In this document: in pieces, positions 55,015 to 64,000 of the stretch
Layout: every line of letters begins with the position of its first letter
Numbering within the stretch: position 1 is the stretch's first letter
Assembly: GCA_016110215.1 (NCBI GenBank)
Contig: JADWQD010000010.1
Coordinates: 1,178,001 to 1,242,000, forward strand
Source of the DNA: Capronia americana
Taxonomy: Eukaryota; Ascomycota; Eurotiomycetes; Chaetothyriales; Herpotrichiellaceae
DNA length: 64,000 nt
Direction of reading: 5' to 3'
Program-made: the position numbers and the translations under genes
The notes under the pieces: model-generated
Seen by the model: the letters and a program-made list of their open reading frames with translations, nothing else
What the model was told of the DNA's origin: nothing
The model's database searches: none

Positions 55015-56699
55015 ATGGCAAACCCGTGCGTGTTCTCCCCTCTGGCCTCCGTCTGCCATAACTGACCCCTTCCAGCCTCACGACAGCATGGCGCTCGTTC
55101 TGGCATACCATGACCTCTAATGACCGCCATGCCTCGCACGACTCTCCTTACCGGACGGGTCAACATGTCCCCGTGGCTCAGAGTCGACACGCCCCCTTGA
55201 CATCGGTCGCGACCAGTGCCATTGACTCCCAACAAGACCTCTCCCAGACATACCAAGACTCCAAGCGACCCTCAGTCTCCTCAAATCATATCGGCCAGTC
55301 CCCCAACAGACCTTACTCTCCGGGCATGCGCTCCCTCAACTCACCGAAACCTGCCGGCATCGACGAAGTTGTATCTCCAGGCGAGATCCAAATGCAGAGT
55401 TTTGCCGACGGCGCGCCTCCCCCACCACCTGTCGCCCATTCCTGGAAGAAAATCGACCGATGGGCCGAGAAGAACTATACTGAGCTCTGGGACCAGCTTG
55501 GCGAGGGTTGTACACAGAATGACATCAATGAACTGGAACACGAACTGAATATGTCCTTGCCACAAGACGTTCGGGACTCGCTCGCCATTCACGACGGACA
55601 AGAGCGTGGCGGTAGGCCGACAGGAATCATTTTCGGTTGCATGCTTCTGGACTGCGAAGAAATTGTACAAGAGTGGAAGAATTGGCAGATCGTCAACGAA
55701 GAGTACCTAAGTGGTGGCCGGAAACCGTCGTATAGCAGCTCCAAAGGCCTCGGCAACAGTGCCTCGTCCTCAAATCACACCCAGAACCGTTTCTGGAGAC
55801 AAGAATTGCTCGATCGACAGGAATCCCAGCCGCCCAACGCAATCCAGAAGGCATACGCCCACCCCAGCTGGATTGCACTGGCCCGGGATTGGGGCGGGAA
55901 CAACATTGCGGTCGATCTAGCCCCAGGTCCAATGGGTCAATGGGGCCAAGTTATTCTGTTCGGTCGTGACTACGACTGCAAATATGTCGTTGCTCGTTCG
56001 TGGGGCCACTTTTTAGCCACTGTGGCGGATGACCTCAGCACCGAGAAGGTCTTTGTCGATGAGGACACGGGCGAACTCAAACTGAAGGAGTTTAGGACCG
56101 AGACAGTCGAGCCAGCTTATATGGATATTTTGCGTTGGCGAGCAGATCAGAAATATGGCCGCAGAGGCCCACGACGGAGATCTCACCCAGGCGTCGTCAA
56201 CAACAGCACAGTAGCGCAAAATGGGCGCCATTCCCCGTACGGCAGTCCGGTCGCTGGCGAAGATCGGGGCCGGTCACCTCAACGATTTTCCAGAGGGCCG
56301 GCAGGCAGTCCAAGACACGCGGTGGGCAGTCCTCTGGCTCGTGTGCAGGAAGAAATCGCCCAGCCACAGGCCATTCGACCCGGCGGCGATGTGGTTAGAG
56401 ACTTCGCCCAAGCCGCTGAGCAGTCAGTTATCCAAGGCAAGAAACGAGCTGCTCCCGCACCGATAGATCCAGAGGCTGCGACGGCGAGCAAGGTCGAAGC
56501 AGACAAGCTTGTGGATTTGCCAACACCGGCTTCGTTGAAGAGCGCGGACTCCAAAGACTTCCCCTCAGCGCGACTCACTCGGGTGCTGACGGCAGGGAAC
56601 AATGAAAGCACCGAAAATACTCCAACACAGCCAGAACCCGAAGTCAAAGGTCTGGGGGTAGACGGCATCGAGGAGGAGATGAAGACGGTTGCGATATAA
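55015..56699 (+). CDS. knr4: Cell wall synthesis regulator Knr4/Smi1
   Basis: The product is a largely disordered hub protein that coordinates beta-glucan synthesis with the cell-integrity pathway. A single long frame starts with an ATG at 55110, but I place the real start at 55015: an 11-nt first exon (55015-55025, MANP) joins across a 50-nt GTGCGT...CAG intron to exon 55076-56699. This yields MANPLTTAWRSFWHTMTSNDRH, where WRSFWHTMTSNDRHAS matches the conserved N-terminus of filamentous-fungal Knr4. The total is 544 residues. The SMI1/KNR4 domain runs about 140-330 (WAEKNYTELWDQLGEGCTQNDI, FGCMLLDCEEIVQEWKNW, NNIAVDLAPGPMGQWGQVILFGRDYD). The C-terminal third is Pro/Ser/Arg-rich. Confidence 0.92.
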
Positions 56700-57142
56700 T
56701 TGTGTCTCTACTTGCGGCTTATGCAATGACTGGAGCGTGGTACAATGACCCATTATGGCCTGGATATGGCGTTCTGTGGCGGACAGCAATTGCATGCTAG
56801 CATCATACTTTTACCACTCATGGAAGGCGGGTTCTGTTACACATATCGGTCGAAAGCTATCTCTTCTTGGCAAACTCATGGGCCACGCCGGCGGAGGACT
56901 GGACACATTCCATGCTGGGGAGAGGGCTTATTGGCAGCCTCGAACCTCCTGGGTCGGAAGTTGGAAGACCGCAGCGAAAGGGAGAGATGCTACATGTATC
57001 CTGTAGAAATAGAGCAGTACGCATAGCGAGTTGGCGGGGGGTTTGAAACGGGACCATTGAACAGTGGAAATGGAAACAGAAGAAACCATCGACAACTTCG
57101 TGGTCCCCAAGCAACTTGCACTCTCTCTTGAGGGCTCACACT
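56700..57142. other. Convergent gap between knr4 and bmt2
   Basis: About 440 bases of 3' flank shared by two convergent genes; overlapping frames have no motif. Confidence 0.5.
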
Positions 57143-58573
57143 CTATGAAACGTGGTCCCCATCCAGTACGATGCAGAAATTGTTCCTCCCTCCTCCGGGG
57201 TTGATCTCTCTCTTCTTGAACACCGTCTGCCCACCCGTTCTCACCCACTCATCCCTCGCTCCCGGCCCATCATAGCGCCACAGACTGTAATACAGCTTCC
57301 GCGTCGTCTTGGCCCGAACCAGACAATAGCCTAGTGAATTGAGCATCGCGGCGAGATGCTCCGCGGTCAAGTACCGACTATTAAGCAGACATGGGGCCGG
57401 AAGAACGAGGAACAAACAAGGCAGCTGCAGCGGCGGCGGCGGCGGCGGCGGCGGCGGGGCCACCGAGGCCGCGTCGTCCGTCCGGGCATCCTCAGCGCTT
57501 TGTTGCTCGTCAGAGGACGACGAGGGGGAGGAGGCGGAGGGGGAGGAGGCGGAGGGGGAGGAGGCGGAGGAGTGAGGGAGAAGAGGCGATACCACCGGCA
57601 CCGGCACCACCGGCGGCGACGAGCGCCTCAGAAACAAAGTCGTCCGTTTTAACATTTCGCCTCTCGCCGTCGCGTCGGGGACGTAGTTGAGCACGAGGGA
57701 GAGGCTGAGGACGTCGTAGTAGTACCCTCCTCCTCGCGCTCCTCCTCCTAGACTCATCTCCTCGCTGCTGCTGCTGCTGCTGCTGCTCGAGTCACGCGGG
57801 ACAGGCAGGTCCATGAAATCGACTTCCTCAATCCCCGGGCCCGAGCTGCGCAGGTCGATCCTCCTCACGGTCGTGATGCCGGGGATGTTGAGCGCGTTGT
57901 CCGTGCTCAGGGCCCCGACTTCGAGGACGCGGAGAGGGAGAGGAGGAGACCGAACAACAACAACATTCTTGTCATTGTCGTCGTTCACATTCACGTTCAC
58001 GTTGTCAGTACTAGTGCTGCTACTACGATGAGTAATAGAACTCGGACTGGACCTCGACCTCGACCTCGACACTGAACTCTGTCCGTCTCGGTCTCGTTGT
58101 GGGAGCGCTCCTCTCCGCGCCCTCAGCTCCCCGTCGAGCCAGCGTACGAGCAGCCTGCTCGAATCGCCTCCGCGGTCACGACTCTGCCCGGTCCGGCTGG
58201 CAAGCTGGTATGCCTTGAGCCCGCCTTGGGCCGCGAGCTGGGCTTCGAGCGTCTGGATCTGGGCGGTGTCGGCCTGGGCGCGGGCGGTGGCGAGACGCTT
58301 CTGCAGGAGGTGGTGCGTGTTGATGAGGGCGCGGGTGTGTTTTGATGAGAGGGTTGAGGAATGCGCATTGGCGTTCGCTTTGAGTGCGGCTTTGGCGTTG
58401 ACCTTCGCGTTGGTCGTGGGCGTTGGGATCATGTCAATGTTTGATGACGGCGAGGAAAACAACAGCGGAGGGCGGCCTGCTTTGAGGGATCGGGGTTTGG
58501 ACTTGGAGCGCCTCGAGGATTTTGGCCTCGAGTTTGATTTTGCGCTGCTTGTGGGTTGCTGTATTCGAGCCAT
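57143..58573 (-). CDS. bmt2: 25S rRNA adenine-N1 methyltransferase Bmt2
   Basis: The product is a nucleolar methyltransferase that makes N1-methyladenosine in 25S rRNA. A single exon encodes 476 residues, longer than the roughly 320 of yeast. The N-terminus is basic (SSAKSNSRPKSSRRSKSKPRS) with an ATG at 58573. Family blocks are YQLASRTGQSRDRGGDSSRLLVRWL, RVLEVGALSTDNALNI, VRRIDLRSS, EVDFMDLPVP, YYDVLSLSLVLNYVPDATARGEML and LPCLFLVLPAPCLLNSRYLT. The extra length comes from Ser/Pro low-complexity insertions between blocks, including runs encoded by CTG and GGAGGGGGAGGAGGC repeats. The core motifs are intact, so it should be active. Confidence 0.92.
   Translation of the reverse strand: MARIQQPTSSAKSNSRPKSSRRSKSKPRSLKAGRPPLLFSSPSSNIDMIPTPTTNAKVNAKAALKANANAHSSTLSSKHTRALINTHHLLQKRLATARAQADTAQIQTLEAQLAAQGGLKAYQLASRTGQSRDRGGDSSRLLVRWLDGELRARRGALPQRDRDGQSSVSRSRSRSSPSSITHRSSSTSTDNVNVNVNDDNDKNVVVVRSPPLPLRVLEVGALSTDNALNIPGITTVRRIDLRSSGPGIEEVDFMDLPVPRDSSSSSSSSSEEMSLGGGARGGGYYYDVLSLSLVLNYVPDATARGEMLKRTTLFLRRSSPPVVPVPVVSPLLPHSSASSPSASSPSASSPSSSSDEQQSAEDARTDDAASVAPPPPPPPPPLQLPCLFLVLPAPCLLNSRYLTAEHLAAMLNSLGYCLVRAKTTRKLYYSLWRYDGPGARDEWVRTGGQTVFKKREINPGGGRNNFCIVLDGDHVS
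57524..57568 (-). repeat. Coding 15-base tandem repeat in bmt2
   Basis: Three perfect 15-base units, which on the minus strand encode repeated SASSP. They lie in a low-complexity insertion of bmt2 and keep the frame because the unit is a multiple of three. Confidence 0.9.
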
Positions 58574-59884
58574 TAAAGGGCTGTGATTCTATTGCTGTGC
58601 TGTGTAGGTGCTTGGTTGATTCCAGACACGATGCTCTGTCGGTGGCGCGAGGGTCAAGTTCGTCGCTCGTTCTAATTGAGATCTGGCAGTCTATGCGTGA
58701 GATGATCCCGTACTCGGTGATCTGAGTCGTGGTCATCAGGCAGTTCTACCAAGAATACAGCATTTGTGGTGGTTGATTTTCGTGCTTAGTCATTCATACC
58801 GTCCCCATACTCGTGGGTGACTCGGTACTAGCACCGAGAACTACCTCCTACCTAGATTACTCGAGAATGAAAAACCTAATTACCATTTACGATTTGATCC
58901 TAGAGAGTGAGCGAAGGAAGCTTTACCCTGGGCTTCAACTGAGCCTTTAGCCGAACATCACTCAGCGCTCCCTAGGCGCTCACCCCCTGAGCAACACATC
59001 GAGAGCCTAATCTGGCCCCCTAAGTGATATACTAAACCTGCCTCTCGCTTAGACATCTGCTTCAGACGGGCGTCAGGCGAACCCGAAAGAATCCCTACCC
59101 TCAGCCTCCATTCTCTGACTTAGGTGCAGTGTGACCAGGCTCGACCTTGGCTCAAGGTAACCGTCCTTCTACTCAGATCGCTTCGTGCCTTCGTCTCTCT
59201 GTTCAGCCTCATTTTCCGGGTCACTCCCTTCTCTCACAGAATATGGCAACTTTACACTGTAGTCCGACCATAGGACCTATTAGGAACTCGAAAGCTCCCC
59301 AGGACTCATCCTCGGCTCAAGGAAGGCAGACGATCTTTCGCAACCGATGCCCCTTAATGGAAGATGAACCAGGGATTCCAAGCAATGTTCGACTCGACGG
59401 ACCTTCCTCTTGTTGGCCCGCGTAGTGGCTGCATGCACGTGGAGAACCGGTCGGGCGTTTCTTCAACGAAGATTGGGCCTATATCTATGATCGGTTCGTA
59501 ATACTTTCTTCTGCCAGCTCTCTGCTGGAGTGATGCCTGCAATCAGCCGCTTGTGGCTGTTTTGCCTGTCTGACTCGGCGGAACATGATTCGCCAAGTCT
59601 CTCAGAGGCGTACTGCAGGGGGTAGTTTGGCGTTGTCGCCAGCCTTCTTCGTTCCCAAGTACGCGCCGAGGCGACATTCTTCCACACAATTACAGCCCCT
59701 ACAATTCTTTGCCTTGTGTCTACTTGCTCTTACCCTTGCAAGTAGAGCTAGCGTCGAGGTATTTAATGGGTTTCAGAGAGTCCCATGATCTTTCTGTTTT
59801 CCCGCTCTGTTCTGTAGAGCGAACTGCACATTCCAAGTCCTTCCGGTAACCCGGGCCAATACCAAGAGATCGCCTGTTGTGACA
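58574..59884. other. Intergenic before the T5orf172 gene
   Basis: About 1.3 kb. The left end is the bmt2 promoter. No gene is supported. It includes one copy of the short sequence repeated at 62851. Confidence 0.45.
58861..58878 (+). repeat. Left copy of an 18-base dispersed sequence
   Basis: TCGAGAATGAAAAACCTA matches 17 of 18 bases with 62851-62868. Both copies are preceded by CTACC at about the same distance and are followed within about 110 bases by GCGCTCCCT and CCTGAG words. They flank the T5orf172 gene as direct copies. Confidence 0.5.
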
Positions 59885-61339
59885 ATGGTTCTCAATCCAG
59901 GAGTCACTTGGTTCATCTCATTCCGAGATCATAATCCATCAATAACCAAAAGATGCATATTTTTCACAAAATACGAAAATAACCCAAGATGTGGAAGCAA
60001 ATGTGAGCCAGAAGATAACGACCGAGCGAAACAACTCTATCGGATTATCACCGCACCCTCAAACAACGCAGTTAGTCTCGACGTACTCCAAGAGTATATC
60101 TTGTGCAATTGCTGCGCGTTTGCCCGACATCAAGATCGCATTGGGAACATGGATCTCTTGATCCCACTAGCACAACGATGGCAAGATGAGATTCAGAGGA
60201 GCCTTGATCAAGCGGTCACTGGCTTGTCTGAAGGTCCGTCTCACCCGGATGGCAGCCAGCTACGATATAATACCCGTTCTCGGAAACTCGAAGACCCTGT
60301 CAATTCCGCCCCATACCAGGCTACATCTTTTTCTCAGCCATCTTTGTCTGAATTCCAAGTCCACATAAAGGAACCTAGCCTTGGTGACTCTGTTTTCTGC
60401 AAACTCCTCGAGTGCCTGAAAGGAGGCGAAGAACGAGATTTCGAGACCGGCTCGCTCTATATCTACCATCGAGAATCCTCTCCTGGCTATGTCAAGATTG
60501 GCTGGACCGCAAAGTCTGTTTGGGATCGGCTCGAAGGATGGGCAGAGAAATGCGGTTACAGGCCAAACATACTGATGAGCGTACACGAGATCCCAAACGC
60601 CCATCGAGTCGAAACTCTCACTCATTACGAGTTGGTCAAACACTGGCGTCGGGAGCGAAAGTGCAAGAAAGAGGATTGTCAGATAAGTCACCAGGAGTGG
60701 TTCGAAATTAGCAAGGAACAAGCGATGCTGGTTTTGATGAATTGGGCGCTTTTCATGTCAGCAGCAAAGCCATACAACGCCGAGGGTGAGTTGAAAGATG
60801 TGTGGAAGAAAGCTGTCGCAAAAATGGATGGCAACGGAGAGGCTGTCACGGCCCAAAAATTGTTCAAGCTCCATGCGGAAATGTTGGCTGAGGAGAAACA
60901 AGATCCTCCTCTTCTTCCTAACACTAAGGATCCATCTCTCGACATCTCCTCTATATCTTCTCAAGGCAGTCCCTCCACGCCACCCCCTCACGCGAACCCA
61001 CCAGAAGACTTAAGCGAGCAAGTCATCGCCATCCGGCAAGGCATCGAAGAACTGAAGCTTCTCATGCGTGACAGCCAGCCACGTAAAGGCGCGAAGAGAG
61101 TCTCTGACCAAGCTGGAAGTCCTGCCACAGAAAACGAACCAACATGGGAAGAAGAAGATGTCACGCTCTTGGACGATCAGCTAGCGAGTTTGTCATTGGA
61201 GAAAGAGGTTGCGACGACTTTGGATAAACTGGCCAACGAGGTGGTCGTCGCGAAAGCCAATGCTGTGGCGACGCCAGTCAAAGTTTTGCCCCCGGCGGTA
61301 CCACTCGGGGGCGGAGGTGTCGTTACAGTGCAGGCCTGA
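59885..61339 (+). CDS. T5orf172-domain (GIY-YIG-like) protein
   Basis: An intronless frame of about 484 residues from the ATG at 59885; the frame opens upstream at a GTG, 59879. The N-terminal part has LQEYILCNCCAFARHQ. At about residues 185-275 lies a T5orf172/DUF1766 domain, a GIY-YIG-related fold: SLYIYHRESSPGYVKIGWT carries the two signature strands, WDRLEGWAEKCGY the conserved Arg, and HRVETLTHYELVKHWRRER the Glu region. A CKKEDC pair and QEWFEISKEQA end the domain. The C-terminal half is charged and partly helical (EQVIAIRQGIEELKLLMRD). Nuclease activity is not certain, since many fungal members are untested. It has no obvious functional neighbour. Confidence 0.8.
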   Translation: MVLNPGVTWFISFRDHNPSITKRCIFFTKYENNPRCGSKCEPEDNDRAKQLYRIITAPSNNAVSLDVLQEYILCNCCAFARHQDRIGNMDLLIPLAQRWQDEIQRSLDQAVTGLSEGPSHPDGSQLRYNTRSRKLEDPVNSAPYQATSFSQPSLSEFQVHIKEPSLGDSVFCKLLECLKGGEERDFETGSLYIYHRESSPGYVKIGWTAKSVWDRLEGWAEKCGYRPNILMSVHEIPNAHRVETLTHYELVKHWRRERKCKKEDCQISHQEWFEISKEQAMLVLMNWALFMSAAKPYNAEGELKDVWKKAVAKMDGNGEAVTAQKLFKLHAEMLAEEKQDPPLLPNTKDPSLDISSISSQGSPSTPPPHANPPEDLSEQVIAIRQGIEELKLLMRDSQPRKGAKRVSDQAGSPATENEPTWEEEDVTLLDDQLASLSLEKEVATTLDKLANEVVVAKANAVATPVKVLPPAVPLGGGGVVTVQA

Positions 61340-63448
61340 ATGGGAGTTGAAGGTTTCCTTTTTGCCTTTTCAGACTTTGAGGGAGCCAATATGACGCACT
61401 GCTCTGTTCACCTGCTGGGGAGGGTAGGTCTTGGTTCTGACTAGCATGGCCATTTGCAAATCTGATCTCGAGGCATATATTATGCAAAACAACTTTCTTT
61501 GTTGATCTTAACCAAGTGTGATATAGCTGCGTACGATGGGGGCCATTCCTCACCCTGGGTGATGCCAACGATCTCTAACGTTCTGAGAACCATTCCATGG
61601 TCAATACTTATTGTTGTCTTCCACCTGCCATTCAGCCTCGTCTCCTGGTAAATTGAGGGTTCCAAATTTCATGCCAGAGGTATCGTCCATGTCCGACACA
61701 TTCATGTCTGTCCATTCCCATCGCCGCAGATAAGAGACGACGTGCCGTCCCTTCGGTTCGGTTGTGTTCCAGAACACGGAAGTTTTGCCAACAACGCATA
61801 TATATCGTCTGACTTATCGTACCGATGAAATCCATATCGTCCTTCGAATACGCCCACATTTAGGAAGCGCCATCTCACCAAACACCATAACCCGTTGTGC
61901 CAGTCGACACCCAGTCCCAGAAATGTCTTCATCGCGGTTCATGGGCCCTTACAGGTGTGGGTAAATCTGCCTTTCATGAGCCTGTGCACTCAAAAGGAAA
62001 TCCAGATTAGCCACGAACTTTTGAGTCTTGGGAGACACGCCCATTGGAATGGTGTCATACGGCCCGGTCCGCCCAACGTCATGTCTAGGCAACACCCTCG
62101 GTATCGATTTTCTCATGTTCGGTACAAGTCCAAGACTGTCCATCTCATAGACACACACCCCGGCTTGACCAAGAAGGGACAAATGCGGCCTCGGTGGACA
62201 GTCTAGGCAGGTTGTGAGATGTAGGAACGGCTGGCGTTGTAGTATTGACCGAAATGACGTACCTGGAGGAGTGTATATCTGCAACACTTTACCTGGACGA
62301 CGCGGCCAAGTAGAGAATTCGACCTGAAGGATCAGAGAAAAGCCGGTCGTTACTTGGGGCAGTTTCCTCGAAACGAGAACCCCATGGAGTGATCGAAGCC
62401 ACTACCTGCACCAAGCTTGCTCGAAGCATCGTGCAGAAATTAACAAAACTGACAGCTAAATGATTGTCCGTACGACGACCATGAGGATGTGCGATCGTGT
62501 TTTCCGAACGTCGCTGTGGCTGGACCGCTTCCCAAGTTGGCAGGATCCAGATTCCCACAGGCTTCGCAGATGGCCGGATTCGCCTCGCCCAAGGGATTGA
62601 ACTGTCCCATCTTGTACTTCCACCTGTTGAACCATGGTGAGAAGACGTTGATATGCTACTAATTACGTCTGACAAAAGGTCGAGAGTGCGAACTTGTCGT
62701 GTGAAAAGCGCCAGCTCATATACAAAGGTGTTTATGGACTAGCCTATTCAGATATCTGCGTTGTCACCGAACGAACGCTGTTCACGAGGGTCAATCATAG
62801 CTGCCTGAGAGGATGACCACTTGGCTCCTTTCTCCTGACTACCCAGGTAGTCGAGAATGACAAACCTATCGTCCCTCGTCCCATTCTGATTAGCCGCTCG
62901 CCGCTTTGCTCGCCGCTTTGCTCACCGTCGGCTCACCTTTCGCTCCCTGAGCGCTCCCTGAGGGCTGCCTGAGCACTTGGTCCTTCTTCCTCTTCATTCA
63001 CAACACCAACTTTCGTCAGCTTTAGACGATGGGACCCGTTCGAGATGCTGGGGGATCCCAACCCGGCCCCCCTTTCTAATGTGCTCGAACTGCACAGTTG
63101 GGCGCCTCCTGTGCCGCTCTCTTGCGTGGTGCTTAGTTTCAGTGTATAGATTTCCACAGAGAGAGTTGTCCTGCAACTCTCGGTCATTTAATCAATCATC
63201 CATCAACCACAGAGTTGCCCAATTGCATCTCTTACAAATCTTAACCAAGACACGTTATCGAAGTTGACTGAAGGCGTGACATTTGGCAGGTCTTGGCAAA
63301 GAAACGGCATCATCAGGATTTGTCATTACGGAGTACAATGATTGACAATCAAGCTTGCATAACCGTTCAACAAGTGAGGCCGAGTGCGGGGATTGGCGTG
63401 GAAAGGGTAGACAGCTCTTCTTTCTCTCCTCTGAAAGGGCAAACCACA
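61340..63448. other. Unresolved 2.1 kb, possible minus-strand gene
   Basis: No gene can be modelled with confidence. On the minus strand, several open stretches read like protein: 62206-61949 ends VSPKTQKFVANLDFLLSAQAHERQIYPHL, and 61790-61606 ends GTLNLPGDEAEWQVEDNNKY. They are in different phases, and the splice sites I tried do not join them cleanly. A gene or a decayed gene may lie at about 62.7-61.6 kb. The right end contains GCTTTGCTCGCC repeats near 62898-62922. Confidence 0.35.
62851..62868 (+). repeat. Right copy of an 18-base dispersed sequence
   Basis: TCGAGAATGACAAACCTA differs from 58861-58878 by one base and lies in the same orientation about 4 kb to the right. Confidence 0.5.
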
Positions 63449-64000
63449 TTAAAGACTCCTCAGCACCGCCAATACCTCATCCAGGCGCGGGCGTAGTGGG
63501 TATCCGAGCAGTCGCTCATCCTGCTTCCGGTCCAGGCCGCCTCCCTCACGGTAGCGCCCCTTGACCTCGAGATACTCCTCCATGTCACGCAGACGGGCCC
63601 GCCACATCTCTCGTGCCGTCCAGCGCGTCGTGTGTTCGTCGGCCACTGGCTCGCCGTTGACGCCGGACTGGCCTCGCGGGTAGAAACGGTGGCCCCGCCG
63701 CACAATGTCGTAGGCGTGTGTATTGGCGGAGTCGTTGGTTGTCGTCTTCGAAACCTTGCCTTGTGTGCTCCAATCCTTGTGGCCCTGTGTGCATGCCTTG
63801 ATGAGATTGCGCACAAGTTGTGGCGTCCGTGTCGTAAACTGCGGAAACTCCTGCTCGTCCTCGGTCTTGAATATTTTGGATAGCGGGTTCTTCGGCGACG
63901 GAACTCCTTCGAAAATACACCACACGATCATGCCCAGAGAGTAGATCATCGCGGATTCTTGCTCCCAGCCTGAAAGTGCGGTCCAAGGTTGATAATAGCC
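63449..64000 (-). CDS. Protein kinase-like protein, 3' part only
   Basis: The open frame enters from the right edge of the window and stops at 63449, giving the last 183 residues. It begins GYYQPWTALSGWEQESAMIYSLGMIVWCIFEG, which corresponds to kinase subdomain IX and the following helix, where an intact kinase reads xDVYSLGMVLWCIFEG. The catalytic loop and ATP site would lie outside the window. A linker with TTRTPQLVRNLIKACTQGHKDW looks like the end of the kinase C-lobe. The remaining tail is Arg-rich and helical (REMWRARLRDMEEYLEVKGRY). The usual Asp of subdomain IX appears as Glu-Ser here, so activity is uncertain. Confidence 0.65.
   Translation of the reverse strand, partial: GYYQPWTALSGWEQESAMIYSLGMIVWCIFEGVPSPKNPLSKIFKTEDEQEFPQFTTRTPQLVRNLIKACTQGHKDWSTQGKVSKTTTNDSANTHAYDIVRRGHRFYPRGQSGVNGEPVADEHTTRWTAREMWRARLRDMEEYLEVKGRYREGGGLDRKQDERLLGYPLRPRLDEVLAVLRSL

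Overview
This window is nuclear DNA from a filamentous ascomycete (Pezizomycotina). Most genes carry short GT-AG introns of about 40-200 nt, several with CTAAC/CTGAC-like branch sites. Ribosomal and housekeeping proteins read as fungal orthologues. A HET-domain gene and a C2H2 plus fungal-TF regulator are families typical of filamentous ascomycetes. The flavour of the proteins fits Eurotiomycetes or a relative, but that placement is inference. I see no rRNA, tRNA, CRISPR or complete transposon.

Layout from left to right. 0.5-4.7 kb: rpl24, an uncharacterised cysteine-rich protein and ubc13, all on the minus strand. 6.1-11.5 kb: a PheA/TfdB-type FAD monooxygenase followed by a C2H2/fungal-TF regulator. 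12.8-17.6 kb: mtc5 (WDR59), intronless. 18.9-23.9 kb: three minus-strand genes, namely a KHDC4-like KH protein, bmt5 and the GDP-mannose transporter vrg4. 25.0-27.6 kb: plp1/TXNDC9, rpl25 and tim8. 28.2-31.1 kb: a decaying stretch with a broken HET gene and a phosphotransferase relic. 31.5-36.2 kb: a divergent metal-transporter pair (ZIP and CDF). 36.9-43.3 kb: a divergent P450 and full-size ABCB transporter. 43.6-51.2 kb: bud31, a PNRC-motif decapping-factor candidate, rbx1, spc1 and a CorA/Alr1 magnesium transporter. 51.2-55.0 kb: gene-poor. 55.0-58.6 kb: knr4/smi1 and bmt2, convergent. 58.6-64 kb: an accessory-looking end with a T5orf172 (GIY-YIG-like) gene between two short matching sequences, an unresolved minus-strand region, and the 3' part of a protein kinase-like gene that runs off the window.

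Exon structures were worked out by hand from splice signals, reading phase and family conservation, and are stated where they matter. The main functional groupings are ribosome biogenesis (rpl24, rpl25, bmt5, bmt2), ubiquitin and TORC1 signalling (ubc13, rbx1, mtc5), secretory pathway and cell wall (vrg4, spc1, knr4), and ion or xenobiotic handling (ZIP, CDF, CorA, P450/ABC). No complete secondary-metabolite cluster is present because no backbone synthase is seen. I did not find a clear-cut new system. The best leads are the tandem NAG acceptor inside a zinc finger, the divergent transporter pairs, and the T5orf172 locus.
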